64,000 nt of DNA from Solitalea lacus (lineage in GTDB: Bacteria > Bacteroidota > Bacteroidia > Sphingobacteriales > Sphingobacteriaceae): NCBI RefSeq assembly GCF_022014595.1, contig NZ_CP091740.1:1600200-1664199 (forward strand), in the 5' to 3' direction. The notes below the pieces were generated by a model. That model was not told the DNA's origin and made no database searches. It worked only from the letters and a program-made list of their open reading frames with translations. The first letter of the stretch is position 1, and every line of letters starts with the position of its first letter. The position numbers and the translations under genes are program-made. Below are positions 29,670 through 39,610 of the stretch, in pieces.

Positions 29670-31304
29670 ATGACCCTTAGTATACTCATTTTTCTTCCTA
29701 TTGTATTTATGATTTTGGTGGTTGTTTTGCCATCATCACTAAAACATACTTTTAAATACATAACTCTTGGTGTTTCAATTATTCAATTGATTATTGCCGG
29801 TTTCTTGTATTTACATTATGATCAGTCACTGGCCGGTGTGTTTAATGAAAAAACATTTCAGTTTGTTGAGAAGTATTCATGGATAAATCTTAACCTAGGC
29901 TCACTTGGAAAACTTCAAATTCAGTATTTTCTAGGAATTGACGGCGTTAGTGTGGGATTGTTAATACTATCAGCTTTTGTAATGGCTATAGCCGCACTAG
30001 CATCATGGGAAATAAAATCAAATGAAAAAGGCTACTTCTGTCTGTTTTTGTTATTAAATGCAGCTATAATGGGAGTGTTCTGTGCCCTTGATTTCTTCCT
30101 TTTCTATATATTTTATGAATTGATGCTGTTGCCACTTTATTTCCTGATTGGAATTTGGGGTGGAACAAGAAGAGAATATGCCTCCATTAAGTTTTTCCTT
30201 TATACCTTATTGGGCTCAGTATTTATGCTGCTGGTGATAATCGGATTGTATTTTTCGGTAAAGGATCCATCAACAGGAGCACATAGTTTTAATATGCTTT
30301 CAATGATGAATCCTGCTAATTATGTTCCGGGTTCAATTTTTGATATTAATAGTAAAACATTATTGTTTGGTTTTTCACCACGCTTAATTGCTTTTGCCGT
30401 TTTATTTATTGCCTTTGCCATTAAGGTGCCGATTGTACCATTACATACATGGTTACCTGATGCCCACGTTGAGGCTCCAACTCCAATTTCAATCATCCTG
30501 GCAGGGGTTTTATTGAAAATAGGTGGATATGGAATTTTTCGGGTTTGTATTGGAATTTTCCCTGATGGTGCCATTTATTTCAGTTGGATAATAGGCCTGA
30601 TAGGCATTGTATCAATAATTTATGGTGCAATGAGCGCATTAGCTGCAACAGATCTGAAAAGATTGATTGCTTACTCTTCAGTGTCGCACATGGGGTTTGT
30701 TTTATTAGGTATTGCATCAATGACCGTTGAGGGTTTGAGCGGTGCAATGTTCCAAATGATCAGTCATGGTGTACTTTCAAGTATGCTATTCTTTTTAGTG
30801 GGTGTTATTTATAATCGGGTTCATGATCGAGAAATTGCTAACTTCCGCGGGTTATATAACCAGATGCCTGTTTTCTCTGTATTTGTATTCATAGCTTTTT
30901 TTGCCTCTTTGGGTTTACCTGGATTTTCTGCATTTATTGCCGAAGCATTTTCATTGATTGGAGCGTTTAATTCAGCTTCTATCAATCAATTGCTGCCACG
31001 TTGGATGGCTGTTGTCGGTGCGATAGGTATATTATTGGGAGCCTCGTATTTTCTATGGACTTTGCAAAGAATGTTTTTCGGTAAGGCTCGCTTTAAAGGC
31101 GGAGAAGAATGGAGCAAACAATTAACCGATCTTAATTTTAGAGAAGTAGTTGCGCTGAGTCCGATGGCTGTAACAGCCTTAGTTCTCGGGATTTTGCCTT
31201 TCTTGTTTTTTGATATGAGTAATTCCGCTATGCTTGAATTAGTGAATATTACATTGAAAAGTGGAAATCAACAATTAGAAACCTTGAGTAAATTATTAAA
31301 CTAG
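29670..31304 (+). CDS. nuoM: NADH-quinone oxidoreductase subunit M
   Basis: 544 residues. It is an antiporter-like proton-pumping subunit with FYIFYELMLLPLYFLIGIWGG (channel Glu), AFAIKVPIVPLHTWLPDAHVEAPT (channel Lys) and AYSSVSHMGFVLLGI. It begins 3 bp after the nuoL stop and ends 2 bp before nuoN, so translation is tightly coupled. Confidence 0.95.
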   Translation: MTLSILIFLPIVFMILVVVLPSSLKHTFKYITLGVSIIQLIIAGFLYLHYDQSLAGVFNEKTFQFVEKYSWINLNLGSLGKLQIQYFLGIDGVSVGLLILSAFVMAIAALASWEIKSNEKGYFCLFLLLNAAIMGVFCALDFFLFYIFYELMLLPLYFLIGIWGGTRREYASIKFFLYTLLGSVFMLLVIIGLYFSVKDPSTGAHSFNMLSMMNPANYVPGSIFDINSKTLLFGFSPRLIAFAVLFIAFAIKVPIVPLHTWLPDAHVEAPTPISIILAGVLLKIGGYGIFRVCIGIFPDGAIYFSWIIGLIGIVSIIYGAMSALAATDLKRLIAYSSVSHMGFVLLGIASMTVEGLSGAMFQMISHGVLSSMLFFLVGVIYNRVHDREIANFRGLYNQMPVFSVFVFIAFFASLGLPGFSAFIAEAFSLIGAFNSASINQLLPRWMAVVGAIGILLGASYFLWTLQRMFFGKARFKGGEEWSKQLTDLNFREVVALSPMAVTALVLGILPFLFFDMSNSAMLELVNITLKSGNQQLETLSKLLN

Positions 31305-31306
31305 GG

Positions 31307-32821
31307 ATGAAAAACTTCGTTGATATTATTCAGGCTTCAGTTAATGATATTATGGGCAGCTGGATATTTCTTTTGCCGGAAATTTCGTTGGCCTTAGTTT
31401 TCATTATCATGATTTTTGTGGATTTGTTTTGGTCAAAAAAGACCAAGAACATCGTGGCAATTGTAGCTATTTCTGGGCTTTCCATTGTCATATTGGAAAC
31501 TCTTGACCAGTTTTTACTCATTAGGTCTTTTCCTGTTCAGTTGTTCTCAGGTATGATAAAGCTTGATCCTGCAGCTATTTGGTATAAACTGTTGATTCAA
31601 CTTTCCGGTCTTTTATTAATGTTATTTTCACTACGTGATTTTCAGTTGAGAAATACTGAAAAAGGCGGTAGCGAATACTTTAGTTTAATGCTGGTGGTTA
31701 CCCTTGGGCTTAACTTCATGGTTATGGCCCAAAACCTGTTGATGATTTACCTCTCCGTTGAATTTGTTTCAGTTTGTTCATATGTACTTGCTGCATATTT
31801 AACGGGAAACAAACGTTCAGAAGAAGCAGGGATGAAGTATGCCTTGTTTGGGGCTGTAGCTTCAGCTATTATGCTATATGGAATGTCATTGTTGTACGGC
31901 TTTACAGGAACATTAAGCATTTATGACTCCTCATTTTATTCAGGCTTGTCTTCTGTTCATTTTGCTAGTGCATTAATAGCAATTCTCCTAACGGTAGCAG
32001 GTTTATTTTTTAAAATTTCTGCTTATCCAATGCAAGTTTGGGTTCCGGATGTGTATGAAGGTGCGCCTACACCTGTTACTGCATTTTTATCAGTGGCTCC
32101 TAAAGTAGCAGGAATAGCTCTATTAATTACTTTTGTGATATCACTCAACAGTAGTCCTGCATCAGGTTCGATATTCCACCTTTCAGCGGAGAACTTTTTA
32201 GCCGTTATAGCAATCATCACCATGTCGCTTGGTAATTTTTCGGCTTTGTGGCAAAATAATGTAAAAAGACTAATGGCTTACTCAGCGATTGGACACTCCG
32301 GTTTTATTTTAATGGGTGTAGCAGCTTATTCCATGACCGGTCAAAAGGCTATTTTGTTTTTCCTGTTTGTTTATGCGATAGCTAATATTGGAGCTTTTTT
32401 ATCTATAGGATATTTTTCGAACGTTTTTCATTCAGAAGAATTGGATGATTATAAAGGAATGGGGATAAAGTATCCGCTGGTGTCTGCGGCAATGGTTGTT
32501 TTTTTGATAAGTTTAACCGGATTACCTCCAACTGCAGGCTTTGTGGGTAAGTTCTTTATTTTTTCCGCCGCAGTAGAAGCTTATCTTTTAGGTGGCAATA
32601 AGCTACTCCTTATAATGGTAATTTTCGGAGTGGTAAATACAGTTGTTGCATTATTTTATTACCTGAAAATACCTCTAAATTTATATCTACGTAAATCTAA
32701 AACCGAAATTTCATTAGATAAGGGAAATCTGTTTTACTCTGTTTTAATCATTATGCTTGCAGTTTTGACAGTATTCTTAGGTATATTCCCAAATAAGCTT
32801 ATGGGGATGATGAATTGGTAA
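31307..32821 (+). CDS. nuoN: NADH-quinone oxidoreductase subunit N
   Basis: 504 residues, about 14 hydrophobic segments. Motifs are YLSVEFVSVCSYVLAAYL (channel Glu), FFKISAYPMQVWVPDVYEGAPT (channel Lys), AYSAIGHSGFILMG and SLTGLPPTAGFVGKF. It is the third antiporter-like subunit and the last nuo gene of the run. A small gene follows after 6 bp. Confidence 0.95.
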   Translation: MKNFVDIIQASVNDIMGSWIFLLPEISLALVFIIMIFVDLFWSKKTKNIVAIVAISGLSIVILETLDQFLLIRSFPVQLFSGMIKLDPAAIWYKLLIQLSGLLLMLFSLRDFQLRNTEKGGSEYFSLMLVVTLGLNFMVMAQNLLMIYLSVEFVSVCSYVLAAYLTGNKRSEEAGMKYALFGAVASAIMLYGMSLLYGFTGTLSIYDSSFYSGLSSVHFASALIAILLTVAGLFFKISAYPMQVWVPDVYEGAPTPVTAFLSVAPKVAGIALLITFVISLNSSPASGSIFHLSAENFLAVIAIITMSLGNFSALWQNNVKRLMAYSAIGHSGFILMGVAAYSMTGQKAILFFLFVYAIANIGAFLSIGYFSNVFHSEELDDYKGMGIKYPLVSAAMVVFLISLTGLPPTAGFVGKFFIFSAAVEAYLLGGNKLLLIMVIFGVVNTVVALFYYLKIPLNLYLRKSKTEISLDKGNLFYSVLIIMLAVLTVFLGIFPNKLMGMMNW

Positions 32822-32827
32822 GTTATC

Positions 32828-33430
32828 ATGCTGAAAATATATTACAGTTGCTTATCAATATTATGGTTTTTAGGCTTTGGTTTGATAAAAGTTCAATCTC
32901 CTAATACATATCAGTATAAGATAGTTGTAAAGGAAATCTACAAGCCATACAGTTCTAATCGTGATACAATTTACCACTCCTCAGATTATAAACTGACTTG
33001 GAATGATTTCACAGCAACGCCGAACGGTACATTGCCTTTTGTTGCCATGACAAACAGTGGATTTGGGTACCAATGGTCTTCCGTTTCCGATGATAGTTCT
33101 ACAACGATTACAATTTATACCTCAGTTTATTTTATTAAGAGCAAATCATGGGTAAAGCAAGAGGCTAAAACTGCTTACGAACTGGCTCATGAGCAACTTC
33201 ATTTTGACATTACCAGACAAATTGCCAACGGTTTTATTAAGGAATTAAACAATCTTAAAGTGGATGGTAATTTTACACAAACCATACGTCAACTTTATAA
33301 GCGCCATTACAATAAGCTTTTGATCGCTCAAAATCAATACGATGAACAAACTAATCATGGTTTGAGAAAACCTGAACAATTGATATGGAACGAAAAGGTA
33401 AAGAAGGATCTTGAGTTAATCAAATTTTAA
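32828..33430 (+). CDS. DUF922-like exported protein with HExxH zinc-protease motif
   Basis: 200 residues. A hydrophobic N terminus (LSILWFLGFGLIKVQ) suggests export. The core has DYKLTWNDFTATPNG and ending ELAHEQLHFDITRQIANGF, where HEQLH fits the HExxH zincin signature followed by an acidic helix. This pattern matches DUF922, described as putative secreted Zn-dependent proteases. It starts 6 bp after nuoN, so it may be cotranscribed with complex I genes, though no functional link is known. Activity is inferred from the motif only. Confidence 0.65.
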   Translation: MLKIYYSCLSILWFLGFGLIKVQSPNTYQYKIVVKEIYKPYSSNRDTIYHSSDYKLTWNDFTATPNGTLPFVAMTNSGFGYQWSSVSDDSSTTITIYTSVYFIKSKSWVKQEAKTAYELAHEQLHFDITRQIANGFIKELNNLKVDGNFTQTIRQLYKRHYNKLLIAQNQYDEQTNHGLRKPEQLIWNEKVKKDLELIKF

Positions 33431-33649
33431 CCAATACTTCGCTTATTTTAACTACATATGTTTATTTGCCAGCTTCTTTCTTAGGCTCATTAACTGAGAA
33501 TAGTGACGCTTATTTGTCCAATGAATACTATTAGTATACTTCTTTTATCCTGAAAAGTGATTTCTTTTCCCCTGTCTAAAAATTTCTTCTTATAAAATTC
33601 AAGTGGTTATGATTTTGAAAATCAAAAAGTTTACTTTATGTTAGTGGTA

Positions 33650-33666
33650 TAGTATAGAATAGAATA
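33650..33666 (+). promoter_or_regulatory. Candidate operator upstream of susC
   Basis: TAGTATAGAATAGAATA lies 18 bp before the susC start codon. It differs by one base from motifs before the GntR gene (38533) and the GH27 gene (39627). An imperfect -7-like TACTTTAT begins 18 nt upstream (33632). Confidence 0.5.
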
Positions 33667-33683
33667 AACCCAATTTAATTTAT

Positions 33684-36600
33684 ATGAGAACAAAAACTAC
33701 ACTAAAACTGCTAGTACTGTTGGTGTCTGTTTGTGGAGTCCAGATTGGTTCGATAAATCAGTTATACGGCCAATCAGTAAAGCAAACTGAGCTGACAGTA
33801 AAAGGAAAGGTTACCGATGAAAAGGGTGAGGAATTACCCGGCGCTACAGTATTAATTAAAGGAACAAGCAAAGGTACTACCACTGATGTTTCCGGAAGCT
33901 ATACTATTGCTGCTTCAGCAGGCAACACTTTGAGCTTTTCATTTACTGGTTTTGTTACCCGTGAAGTAACGATTGGTAATAATGCTGTAATTAATGTACA
34001 ACTAAAATCTGACTCAAAAGCATTGGAAGAAATAGTCGTTGTTGGCTATGGAACAAAGAAAAAAGTAACGGTAACAGGATCTGTTGCTACCGTTAAGGGG
34101 GGTGACATTAAGCAAAGCCCTTCTGCAAATATTTCAAATTCATTGGCAGGTAGAGCTCCCGGGGTTATTGCCTCCAACCGATCTGGGGAGCCAGGCAATG
34201 ATTTTTCTACGCTATTGATACGTGGAAAAGGAACTTTGAATGATAACAGCCCATTAATTGTAATTGATGGTGTAGCCAACAGAGGCTCTTTTGAACGCTT
34301 AAATCCTGATGATGTAGAAAGTATATCAGTGCTAAAAGATGCATCAGCAGCCATCTATGGAGCTCAAGCAGCAAACGGAGTTATTTTGGTTACAACAAAA
34401 AAAGGAAAATCGGGTAAACCTGTAATTGCCTACAGTGGAAGCTATGGCACAACACAACCAACTCAATTGCCTAATTCTGTAAACGCGGGTCAGTATGCAA
34501 CCTATATAAACGAGGTAAATGATCGTTATGGTAAACCTCACCAGTATACCGAGGCAGATATTCAAAAGTATTACAATGGCAGTGACCCTGTAAATTACCC
34601 CAATACTAACTGGTACGATGCGGTAATTAAAGACAATTCGCTGCAAAGTCGTCATGCATTATCTGTCTCAGGGGGAAATGAAAAAACAGATTTCTTTCTT
34701 TCCGGAGAATATTTAAACCAGGATGGTATTTACCGAAACTCGTCAACCGATTATAAGCAATACAACCTGCGTACCAATGTAAATACTCAGATTTTGCCAA
34801 TTTTAAAAGTGGCGTTTAATCTTTCTGGCCGTTTGGAAGACAGGGACTATTCCAATTACTCAAGTAATAATATTTTCGCGGAAGTATTATCTGCTTATCC
34901 AACTTTGCCAGCTTATTATCCCAATGGACTGCCCGGACCTGGATTGTCAGGAGGGAGAAACCCTGTGTTAATGGCTTCTGGAGCTACAGGATATAACTAC
35001 ACCAATGATTATAACCTGTTGTCAGACTTATCATTTGATATTAAACTTCCATTCATCACCGAAGGGTTGTATGTTGCTGGATTGGCTGCATATGATTTTA
35101 GATTCAGAAATGAAAAGATTTTCAAGGACAACTGGGATGCATATCGCTATAATAGGAATACTAATGAATATGAAAATCTACGCAATTCTATTGGCCCTAT
35201 CAATTTAAGATCTGATTACAGAAATTATCAAATGAAAACCTATAACATTAAGTTAGGTTATAACCGGGTTGTAGGTAATCATGACATAGGTGCTTTTGTA
35301 GCTTATGAGCAAAGTGACAGTTATAATGAAGGCATTTTTGCCTATAGAACAGGCTATTTAAGTAATAAAATTGACCAGATTTTCATTGGTGCAGACAAGG
35401 ATAAGGACAACGGTGGAAATGCTGCGCAAACAGCAAGGCAAAACCTATTTGGACGTTTAAGCTATGGTTATAAGCAAAAATATCTGATCGATTTAGTTTT
35501 GCGCCATGATGGGTCTTACATCTTCCCTAAAGATAAACGTTGGGGGACATTTCCTGGTGTTTCTGCCGCCTGGCGAGTTTCAGAAGAAGCATTTTTCAAA
35601 AATAATGTACATTTCGTTGATCAGTTTAAGCTAAAAGCATCATGGGCTGAATTAGGAAATGATAAAGTGTTGCCATATCAAAATATTCAGCAATACTACT
35701 TGGACGGAGGCTATTATTTTGGATCTGAAGGCGCTCTTGTACAAGGATTGTCGGCTGGAGTTACTCCAAACCCTAATATTACCTGGGAAGTTGCAAGAAC
35801 AAGCAATTTCGGATTTGAATCAACTTTTTGGAATGGTTTGTTAACCTTAAATGCTGATTATTTCATTTCCAACCGTAATAATATTTTAGTTGCTCGCAAC
35901 GCTTCAGTACCAAGCAGTACGGGTTTAAACGGTAAGTTACCTGCCGAAAATATTGGTCGGGTAAACAACAGTGGCATTGAGTTAGAAATTTCTCACCAAC
36001 GAGCTATCAACGAAAACTTCTCCTATAACATTGGAGCCAACTACACGTATACCAAAAATGAGGTGAAGTTTATGGATGAACCAGCTAACGTTCCGGAATG
36101 GCAAAAGAGACAAGGATTTCCTATGGATTCGTGGTTGGTCTATAAAACAGATGGCATTTATCGTACACAAGCCGAGATTGATAATTCTGTGCATTTACCA
36201 AATACCCGTTTGGGTGATTTGCGTTATGTTGACATAAACGGTGATAAGCAAATTACTTCTAATGACAGAATACGAGTTTACGAAGGCCCTACTCCAAGAG
36301 GTATTTATGGCATAACCTTGGGTCTAAATTATAAGGGTATTGGTTTGAACATGTTATGGCAAGGGCAGACAAATGCTCAGCAATTGATTTTGCCTCAACA
36401 AGGAAATGCTATCACTCCGCCCAAATGGTTGTTTGAAGACAGATGGACGACAAGTAATCCAAACGGTTCATATCCTGCCTCTTTTGACCGGAATGATGCT
36501 GTTAATAATCGTTACTCTGATTTTTGGTTGCGTAACGCAGCATTCATACGTTTAAAAAATGTTGAGCTTTCTTACACACTTCCTAAAAGTCTAACCCAAT

Positions 36601-36755
36601 CATTGCATTTGCAAAATGCCCGTGTATTCGTAAATGGGTTTAACCTGTTAACATTTAGTGATATTAAAGATTACGACCCAGAATTGAATAATGTAACCGG
36701 CAGTTATTACCCTCAAACTCGAATTATAAGTGCAGGCGTAAATATTTCACTCTAG
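33684..36755 (+). CDS. SusC/RagA-family TonB-linked outer membrane receptor
   Basis: 1023 residues. A signal peptide is followed by a carboxypeptidase-D-like domain (about 35-115: VKGKVTDEKGEELPGATV). Next come the TonB-box region (about 116-125, LEEIVVVGYG), a plug (about 130-235, SISVLKDASAAIYGAQAANG) and a 22-strand barrel ending in an aromatic-rich strand. It imports oligosaccharides or other ligands across the outer membrane with TonB energy. There is no N-terminal STN domain, so it does not signal to an anti-sigma factor. It is paired with SusD 24 bp downstream; ligand specificity must come from the neighbouring hydrolases. Confidence 0.95.
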   Translation: MRTKTTLKLLVLLVSVCGVQIGSINQLYGQSVKQTELTVKGKVTDEKGEELPGATVLIKGTSKGTTTDVSGSYTIAASAGNTLSFSFTGFVTREVTIGNNAVINVQLKSDSKALEEIVVVGYGTKKKVTVTGSVATVKGGDIKQSPSANISNSLAGRAPGVIASNRSGEPGNDFSTLLIRGKGTLNDNSPLIVIDGVANRGSFERLNPDDVESISVLKDASAAIYGAQAANGVILVTTKKGKSGKPVIAYSGSYGTTQPTQLPNSVNAGQYATYINEVNDRYGKPHQYTEADIQKYYNGSDPVNYPNTNWYDAVIKDNSLQSRHALSVSGGNEKTDFFLSGEYLNQDGIYRNSSTDYKQYNLRTNVNTQILPILKVAFNLSGRLEDRDYSNYSSNNIFAEVLSAYPTLPAYYPNGLPGPGLSGGRNPVLMASGATGYNYTNDYNLLSDLSFDIKLPFITEGLYVAGLAAYDFRFRNEKIFKDNWDAYRYNRNTNEYENLRNSIGPINLRSDYRNYQMKTYNIKLGYNRVVGNHDIGAFVAYEQSDSYNEGIFAYRTGYLSNKIDQIFIGADKDKDNGGNAAQTARQNLFGRLSYGYKQKYLIDLVLRHDGSYIFPKDKRWGTFPGVSAAWRVSEEAFFKNNVHFVDQFKLKASWAELGNDKVLPYQNIQQYYLDGGYYFGSEGALVQGLSAGVTPNPNITWEVARTSNFGFESTFWNGLLTLNADYFISNRNNILVARNASVPSSTGLNGKLPAENIGRVNNSGIELEISHQRAINENFSYNIGANYTYTKNEVKFMDEPANVPEWQKRQGFPMDSWLVYKTDGIYRTQAEIDNSVHLPNTRLGDLRYVDINGDKQITSNDRIRVYEGPTPRGIYGITLGLNYKGIGLNMLWQGQTNAQQLILPQQGNAITPPKWLFEDRWTTSNPNGSYPASFDRNDAVNNRYSDFWLRNAAFIRLKNVELSYTLPKSLTQSLHLQNARVFVNGFNLLTFSDIKDYDPELNNVTGSYYPQTRIISAGVNISL

Positions 36756-36779
36756 TTGTAAGCTCAAAATCTGATAAAA

Positions 36780-38411
36780 ATGAAAAATAAATTATACATA
36801 ATTACTTTAGCTTTTGGTCTATTAACCGGTTTAAGTGCCTGCGAAAAGGATTTTCTTGACAGAAAGCCATTAGACACGTACTCCGAGTTGGATGTGTGGA
36901 CAGATTTAAATTTGGTGCAAACCTATGTTAATTCTAAATATAGAGCCTTGCCCCATGTGTACAATTGGGATGTGGCAAGTGGAACAGGTTTGTCGGCAGC
37001 GTCTGACGAAGGGTATTCCAAATTCAATTACGAAAGTGTATTTCGTTGGAATGACGGAAGTATTACCGCTGATAATCTTTCGATGGATAGTTGGAGTACC
37101 GACTACGGATATATCAGAGACTGTAATATATTTTTTGAGAAGATAGATGGAGTAAGAGGTGAAGAAAGTTTAAAGAAACGTCTAAAAGGTGAGATGAAGG
37201 TGATTAGGGCCTGGTGTTATTTTGATTTGATTTCACGCTATGGAGGAGTACCCCTTATTACTAAAGCTTACACCTTATCGGATACGGCATTTATGGTTAA
37301 GAGGAACACCTATGCTGAGTGTATGAATTTTATAAGTGCAGAGCTTGATGATGCTGTTAATTTATTACCCGCCAATTATAATAGCTCTGATCTTGGTAGA
37401 ATTTCAAAAGGAGCAGCAATGGCACTTAAATCCCGAGCTTTGTTATATGCGGCCAGTCCTTTAAACAATCCTTCAAATGATAAAAACAAGTGGCAGGCTG
37501 CGTCCGATGCCGCTAAAGCAGTTATTGATTTTGCTAATCAGGGCCAATATTCATTATATCAGGGAGCTGATTACAAGCAGATTTTCCTTCAAAAGTTTAA
37601 TTCCGAGATCATTTTGTCTTACGGTATGAATGGCATCAATTGGGAATCATTGTTAGATATTTTCATTAGTCCTAATAGTTATCATGGTTGGTCAGTTTAT
37701 GCTCCTTCGCAAAACCTGGTTGATGCTTTTCAAATGGCTAACGGCAAGTCCATTACTGATCCTGCTTCGGGTTATAATTCTACCAAACCGTATGAAAATA
37801 GAGATCCTCGTTTTTATGCAAGTATTCTTTATAACGGTGCTACCTTTAAAGGGAGGACTGTTGAATATTTTGATGGTGGAATGGACAGCCCTCAGAGTCC
37901 TGTGGAAAACTGGAATGCCACACTTACAGGTTACAATTGGAGAAAATATGCTGATGAGTCAAATGATTTGAATACAAACGGCAGTACACAGAACTGGATT
38001 ATCTTTCGTCTAGCCGAAATATATCTTAATTATGCCGAAGCCCAATTTGAATTGGGAAATGAAGCCACAGCCCTTCAGTATCTTAATTTAGTTCGCAGTA
38101 GAAATAGCGTAAAGATGCCAGCTGTTGTTACCTCTGGTGAATTACTGAAAAACGCAATTCAATTGGAACGAAAAATTGAGCTCTGTTTTGAAGGTCACCG
38201 TTTCTTTGATGTAAGAAGGTGGAAAACGGCTTCGCAAACAGAAAATAAACCATTAAGAGCTGTTAATATTACGAAGAACCTTGATGGATCCTTTAATTAT
38301 ACTTACTATACTTTACAGGAACGTAAGTTTAAGGAGGCTAACTACTTGTTTCCAATACCACAATATGAGCGAGAGAAAAATAAATTGTTAACACAAAATC
38401 CGTTGTATTAA
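36780..38411 (+). CDS. SusD/RagB-family surface glycan-binding lipoprotein
   Basis: 543 residues. A lipoprotein signal ends at Cys21 (LSACEKDFLDRKPLD), the standard SusD start. TPR-like helices follow, with family blocks VIRAWCYFDLISRYGGVPLI, ALKSRALLYAASPLNN, RLAEIYLNYAEAQFELG and ELCFEGHRFFDVRRWK. It acts as the lid over the SusC barrel on the cell surface. It forms an operon with susC and ends at a terminator. Confidence 0.95.
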   Translation: MKNKLYIITLAFGLLTGLSACEKDFLDRKPLDTYSELDVWTDLNLVQTYVNSKYRALPHVYNWDVASGTGLSAASDEGYSKFNYESVFRWNDGSITADNLSMDSWSTDYGYIRDCNIFFEKIDGVRGEESLKKRLKGEMKVIRAWCYFDLISRYGGVPLITKAYTLSDTAFMVKRNTYAECMNFISAELDDAVNLLPANYNSSDLGRISKGAAMALKSRALLYAASPLNNPSNDKNKWQAASDAAKAVIDFANQGQYSLYQGADYKQIFLQKFNSEIILSYGMNGINWESLLDIFISPNSYHGWSVYAPSQNLVDAFQMANGKSITDPASGYNSTKPYENRDPRFYASILYNGATFKGRTVEYFDGGMDSPQSPVENWNATLTGYNWRKYADESNDLNTNGSTQNWIIFRLAEIYLNYAEAQFELGNEATALQYLNLVRSRNSVKMPAVVTSGELLKNAIQLERKIELCFEGHRFFDVRRWKTASQTENKPLRAVNITKNLDGSFNYTYYTLQERKFKEANYLFPIPQYEREKNKLLTQNPLY

Positions 38412-38422
38412 TTGAGTTCATT

Positions 38423-38456
38423 AAAGCAGGATGAATTAATACCATCCTGCTTTTTA
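38423..38456 (+). terminator. Intrinsic terminator after susD
   Basis: AAAGCAGGATG (38423-38433) pairs with CATCCTGCTTT (38443-38453), 9-nt loop, then Ts. Confidence 0.85.
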
Positions 38457-38491
38457 CAATTATGTTTTTATTGAGTTTTCTGATACGTTTC

Positions 38492-38521
38492 TTTGGAGCT
38501 GGTAAAATGTTTCTAAGTTTG
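38492..38521 (+). promoter_or_regulatory. Promoter of the GntR regulator gene
   Basis: The -33 TTTG (38492-38495), 18-nt spacer and -7 TAAGTTTG (38514-38521) match the housekeeping consensus. The operator-like motif starts 12 nt downstream of the -7 box. Confidence 0.6.
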
Positions 38522-38532
38522 TGAAACTGACG

Positions 38533-38549
38533 TAGTATAAAATAGAATA
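38533..38549 (+). promoter_or_regulatory. Candidate operator upstream of the GntR regulator
   Basis: TAGTATAAAATAGAATA, one base different from the susC copy. It overlaps GAATAGTATTC (38545-38555), a perfect 5-bp inverted repeat around one base. It lies between the predicted start of transcription and the start codon, as expected for autorepression. Confidence 0.5.
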
Positions 38550-38559
38550 GTATTCACTT

Positions 38560-39576
38560 ATGCAAAAAGTGTTTGATAAGATTCAGTCTTTAGAAGAAAT
38601 ACCTGGTTTTTCTAAGCATGAGCGCCTTGTGCAGGGCTTTATTAATGCAATTGATGAGAAATTGTTGCGACAAGGGGATATGCTTCCTTCTGTTAATAAC
38701 ATGATTAAGGAAACCGGTTTTGCTCGTGAAACCATTGTAAAAGGATATAAAGAACTAATTGAAAGGGGGATTGTTGAAGCCAAAAACAGAATGGGCTATT
38801 TTGTTGCTAACGAAAATACAAATCAAAAACTTACAATTGCCCTCATTCTGTATGCATTTGATTCAGTTCAGGAAACTTTTTATAATACTTTTAGAGCTGC
38901 GCTAGGGGCTGATGTTCATATCGATATCTATTTTCACAACAATAACATTGAAATATTTGAAACATTGGTAAATAAAGTTGCCGGGCGTTATGGAATGTAT
39001 GTTGTTGCTCCTCTTCCCAATCCGAAAACTGCTGAAATACTTAAAGTATTACCGATAAATAAGTTCTTGATGATTGACCGTTTTGAACAAATGGAAGGTG
39101 ATTTTTCTTATGTTGTTCAGGAGTTTGAGCAATCTACCTACAATGCACTGATCAAACTGAACGATACCATAAAGCAATTTGATGAGTTTGTTTTCTTTTC
39201 TCGGCCTGATTCTGATGCTCCAAAAGAAATATTAGCCTCGTTTAAAAAATATGTTACTGGTATGCAGGTAAATCACTCAATAAAATCAAAATACCTGTCA
39301 GGAAGTGTTGAAAAGGGTAAAGTCTATTTCTTAACAAACGATACTCAAACATGGATGCTGTTAAAAGATTGCAAAAAACAGAATCTTGTTTTAGGTAAAG
39401 ACGTTGGCGTTCTTTCGCAAGATGATGACCCTATTAAAGAGCTCATTTGCGATGGCATTACTACGTATTCAACAGATTTTTCGTTGATGGCTCAAAAAGC
39501 TGCCCGTTTTGTATTAACTCAAGAAAAAGTTAGGGATGTAATTCCTACCATATTAATTCGTCGGAATTCTCTTTAA
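38560..39576 (+). CDS. GntR-family regulator with a periplasmic-binding-like sensor domain
   Basis: 338 residues. The N-terminal winged helix (about 20-88) contains GDMLPSVNNMIKETGFARETIVKGYKELIERGIVEAKNRMGYFV. The C-terminal part (about 90-335) has LacI/PBP-like strands such as KLTIALILYAFDS, GMYVVAPLPN and VGVLSQDDDPIKELICDGITT, so a sugar is probably sensed. This architecture (GntR head, LacI-type body) is common in Bacteroidota sugar loci. Its position inside the locus and the shared operator-like motif suggest that it controls susCD, itself and the GH27 gene. Confidence 0.87.
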   Translation: MQKVFDKIQSLEEIPGFSKHERLVQGFINAIDEKLLRQGDMLPSVNNMIKETGFARETIVKGYKELIERGIVEAKNRMGYFVANENTNQKLTIALILYAFDSVQETFYNTFRAALGADVHIDIYFHNNNIEIFETLVNKVAGRYGMYVVAPLPNPKTAEILKVLPINKFLMIDRFEQMEGDFSYVVQEFEQSTYNALIKLNDTIKQFDEFVFFSRPDSDAPKEILASFKKYVTGMQVNHSIKSKYLSGSVEKGKVYFLTNDTQTWMLLKDCKKQNLVLGKDVGVLSQDDDPIKELICDGITTYSTDFSLMAQKAARFVLTQEKVRDVIPTILIRRNSL

Positions 39577-39610
39577 GGAGAGGGGAATAATAGTAGAAAA
39601 ATAAAAAAAA

